The position numbers were made by a program, and so were the translations under genes. 64,000 bases of DNA from UKL13-2 sp038206765 (GTDB lineage Bacteria > Pseudomonadota > Gammaproteobacteria > Burkholderiales > Usitatibacteraceae): the NCBI GenBank assembly GCA_038206765.1, contig JBBRAM010000020.1, positions 7,116 through 71,115 on the forward strand, read 5' to 3'. The notes below the pieces were generated by a model. It saw nothing but the letters and a program-made list of their open reading frames with translations, made no database searches and was not told the origin of the DNA. Position 1 is the first letter of the stretch. Every line of letters starts with the position of its first letter. This document shows, piece by piece, positions 63,048 to 64,000 of the stretch.

Positions 63048-63887
63048 TCACCCGCTAAATTCGACTCGATAAACTTTTTCGCCAGCATTCCAATAAGACT
63101 CGGCATGACGCACACGGATTTTCTGCTGCGCAGAGTCCCCAATTGTGTCGCCATCCTTTATGACCGGACCTTTCTTAATGAGGTATTGGGTGGTGTTTAA
63201 GATGAGACCCAAGAGATCCACTCCCGGCATGGGTGCATTTTTCGTTTCTATTTCCATAAGCTTAAAATCTTTGAGACCTTGGGTTGAAAGAGAAAAATTA
63301 CCGGTTGACTCTTTACTAAGCCGGTAACTTATCCAAAGCGTCGCAGGAATATTCTCACGAGACACGCCTGCGCTTGCTTTGAGAAACGTTTCACGAGACT
63401 GGAGGCTATCACCCCAATAAGTTGCGACGGCATTCGACTCTTCTAACATGGCACTAATTATCTTGGTCTGCAATACCGCCGATCCGAGCTTATCAAGATC
63501 AGTCGCCATGAGAACTACTAGGAAGTGAGCTTTGTGATCCTTGATCGTATTGCACGCATCGCGCCAATACCATGCGGCGCGACAAACTTCCTGAAGTTCA
63601 CCTTTGGGGACGGGCCTGTCTATTAGCGAAATCATTGCTGTCCCACCAGCTACTCGAAGAACAACAATCCCTTTGCCGGGCTCGATGCCAGTGAATCGTT
63701 CCTGCACGGTTAGTTTTTTCCGAAGAGCAGCGGCAAAGCGCTCGGGATCTAACGGTTTAGCATCGGAAAGAATGACACTAGCTATCCAATCAGTTTTAAC
63801 ATTCTGCGAAAAAACGTCGAAAGAAACAAGTGCAAGGAGTACGAGGAAAATATGGCGAATGGACAGGCTCAAAAAAGCGGACACCAT
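63048..63887 (-). CDS. probable DUF4261-like exported protein next to an IS end
   Basis: A 279-residue protein from the ATG at 63887. A hydrophobic segment (about 10-25) precedes S-Q near residue 28 and looks like a signal peptide. The middle region W-Y-W-R-D-A-C-N-T-I-K-D-H-K-A-H-F-L-V-V and A-V-A-T-Y-W-G-D-S-L resembles DUF4261, of unknown function. The first nine codons lie in the putative terminal sequence of the IS3-family element to the right, so the original start may have been replaced. A longer frame to 63932 runs into the transposase gene and is unlikely. Confidence 0.55.
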   Translation of the reverse strand: MVSAFLSLSIRHIFLVLLALVSFDVFSQNVKTDWIASVILSDAKPLDPERFAAALRKKLTVQERFTGIEPGKGIVVLRVAGGTAMISLIDRPVPKGELQEVCRAAWYWRDACNTIKDHKAHFLVVLMATDLDKLGSAVLQTKIISAMLEESNAVATYWGDSLQSRETFLKASAGVSRENIPATLWISYRLSKESTGNFSLSTQGLKDFKLMEIETKNAPMPGVDLLGLILNTTQYLIKKGPVIKDGDTIGDSAQQKIRVRHAESYWNAGEKVYRVEFSG

Positions 63888-64000
63888 AAGTTGAGATTTT
63901 AAGCTGCTTTCTTCAATTGCTGGTCGTACCATTGTTTTTCAAAATCAGTCGGTGACTGATTGTTGATTTTTGAATGTCTTCTGACATTGTTGTAGAAGAC
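63860..64000 (-). mobile_element. end of an IS3-family insertion sequence, cut by the window
   Basis: The transposase C-terminus is followed by about 39 bases ending in TGGACAGGCTCAAAAAAG on the plus strand. This looks like an IS3-type terminal inverted repeat (beginning TG, with a downstream GGACACC). The other end is outside the window. Confidence 0.6.
63899..64000 (-). CDS. IS3-family transposase, C-terminal part only
   Basis: The last 33 residues of an integrase-core transposase are visible, ending in a stop at 63899-63901. They contain F-Y-N-N-V-R-R-H-S near the window edge, followed by N-N-Q-S-P-T-D-F-E-K-Q-W, the typical C-terminal end of IS3-family OrfB proteins. The catalytic DDE residues lie outside the window. 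Confidence 0.8.
   Translation of the reverse strand, partial: VFYNNVRRHSKINNQSPTDFEKQWYDQQLKKAA

Noticed and set aside
1..64000. tRNA, rRNA, riboswitch or prophage genes
   Set aside because: Intergenic regions were read for cloverleaf-like or conserved RNA patterns and for phage structural genes; none was convincing.

Overview
The window looks like a chromosomal segment of a betaproteobacterium of moderate GC content. The main evidence is the conserved run rpoE-rseA-rseB-mucD / lepA-lepB-DUF4845-rnc-era-recO-pdxJ-acpS-nagZ (55.7 to 42.0 kb, all on the minus strand), followed by earP and an elongation factor P carrying Arg32, the residue that EarP rhamnosylates. The order within the class cannot be fixed from the sequence. 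No rRNA or tRNA gene and no CRISPR array was seen.

Layout. 0-2.9 kb: a DUF58/TgpA transglutaminase pair, the first gene cut by the window edge. 2.9-8.9 kb: a plus-strand block of class II aldolase, Mpo1-like membrane protein, histidine phosphatase, aminoglycoside-phosphotransferase-like kinase, acyl-CoA dehydrogenase and acyl-CoA ligase. The kinase plus dehydrogenase plus ligase set resembles 4-hydroxyacid catabolism. 9-12.5 kb: a probable Tat-exported amidase, a DUF4287/DUF5655 protein and an orphan gene, separated by non-coding DNA. 12.9-18.8 kb: pilU, a possible 21-residue membrane peptide gene, and divergent ppk1 and ppx with a Pho-box-like site between them. 18.8-27.5 kb: an MFS exporter, selO, an FHA-membrane protein overlapping a trypsin-like protease, rhlE, a small membrane protein and a candidate small RNA. 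27.5-37.7 kb: a fused indolepyruvate ferredoxin oxidoreductase, an ABC exporter whose permease is fused to an M1 metallopeptidase, and a lipoprotein of the S41 protease fold. 37.7-40.7 kb: a PanE-like reductase, an orphan gene, a family-5 uracil-DNA glycosylase and efp. 40.7-55.9 kb: the envelope-stress and translation/RNA/lipid cluster. 56-62.4 kb: nadB, a bifunctional NAD(P)H-hydrate repair enzyme, a small YCII-like protein and a dipeptidyl-peptidase IV. 62.4-64 kb: repeat-rich non-coding DNA, a probable DUF4261 gene and the end of an IS3-family element.

How the parts work together. SigmaE (with a probable autoregulated promoter), RseA, RseB and MucD form the envelope-stress circuit. Signal peptidase, RNase III, Era, RecO, PdxJ, AcpS and NagZ are the housekeeping genes that commonly follow it. 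Efp and EarP form a modification pair that rescues ribosomes at polyproline. Ppk1 and Ppx make and degrade polyphosphate.

The most distinctive property of the window is short in-frame tandem repeats, especially with a 12-bp unit, in several unrelated loci: ppk1, panE, earP and the region upstream of the amidase. In ppk1 a K-H-D-x tetrapeptide array lies between the two catalytic histidines. Several conserved proteins (Ppk1, RpoE, EarP, Era) also carry long low-complexity N-terminal extensions.
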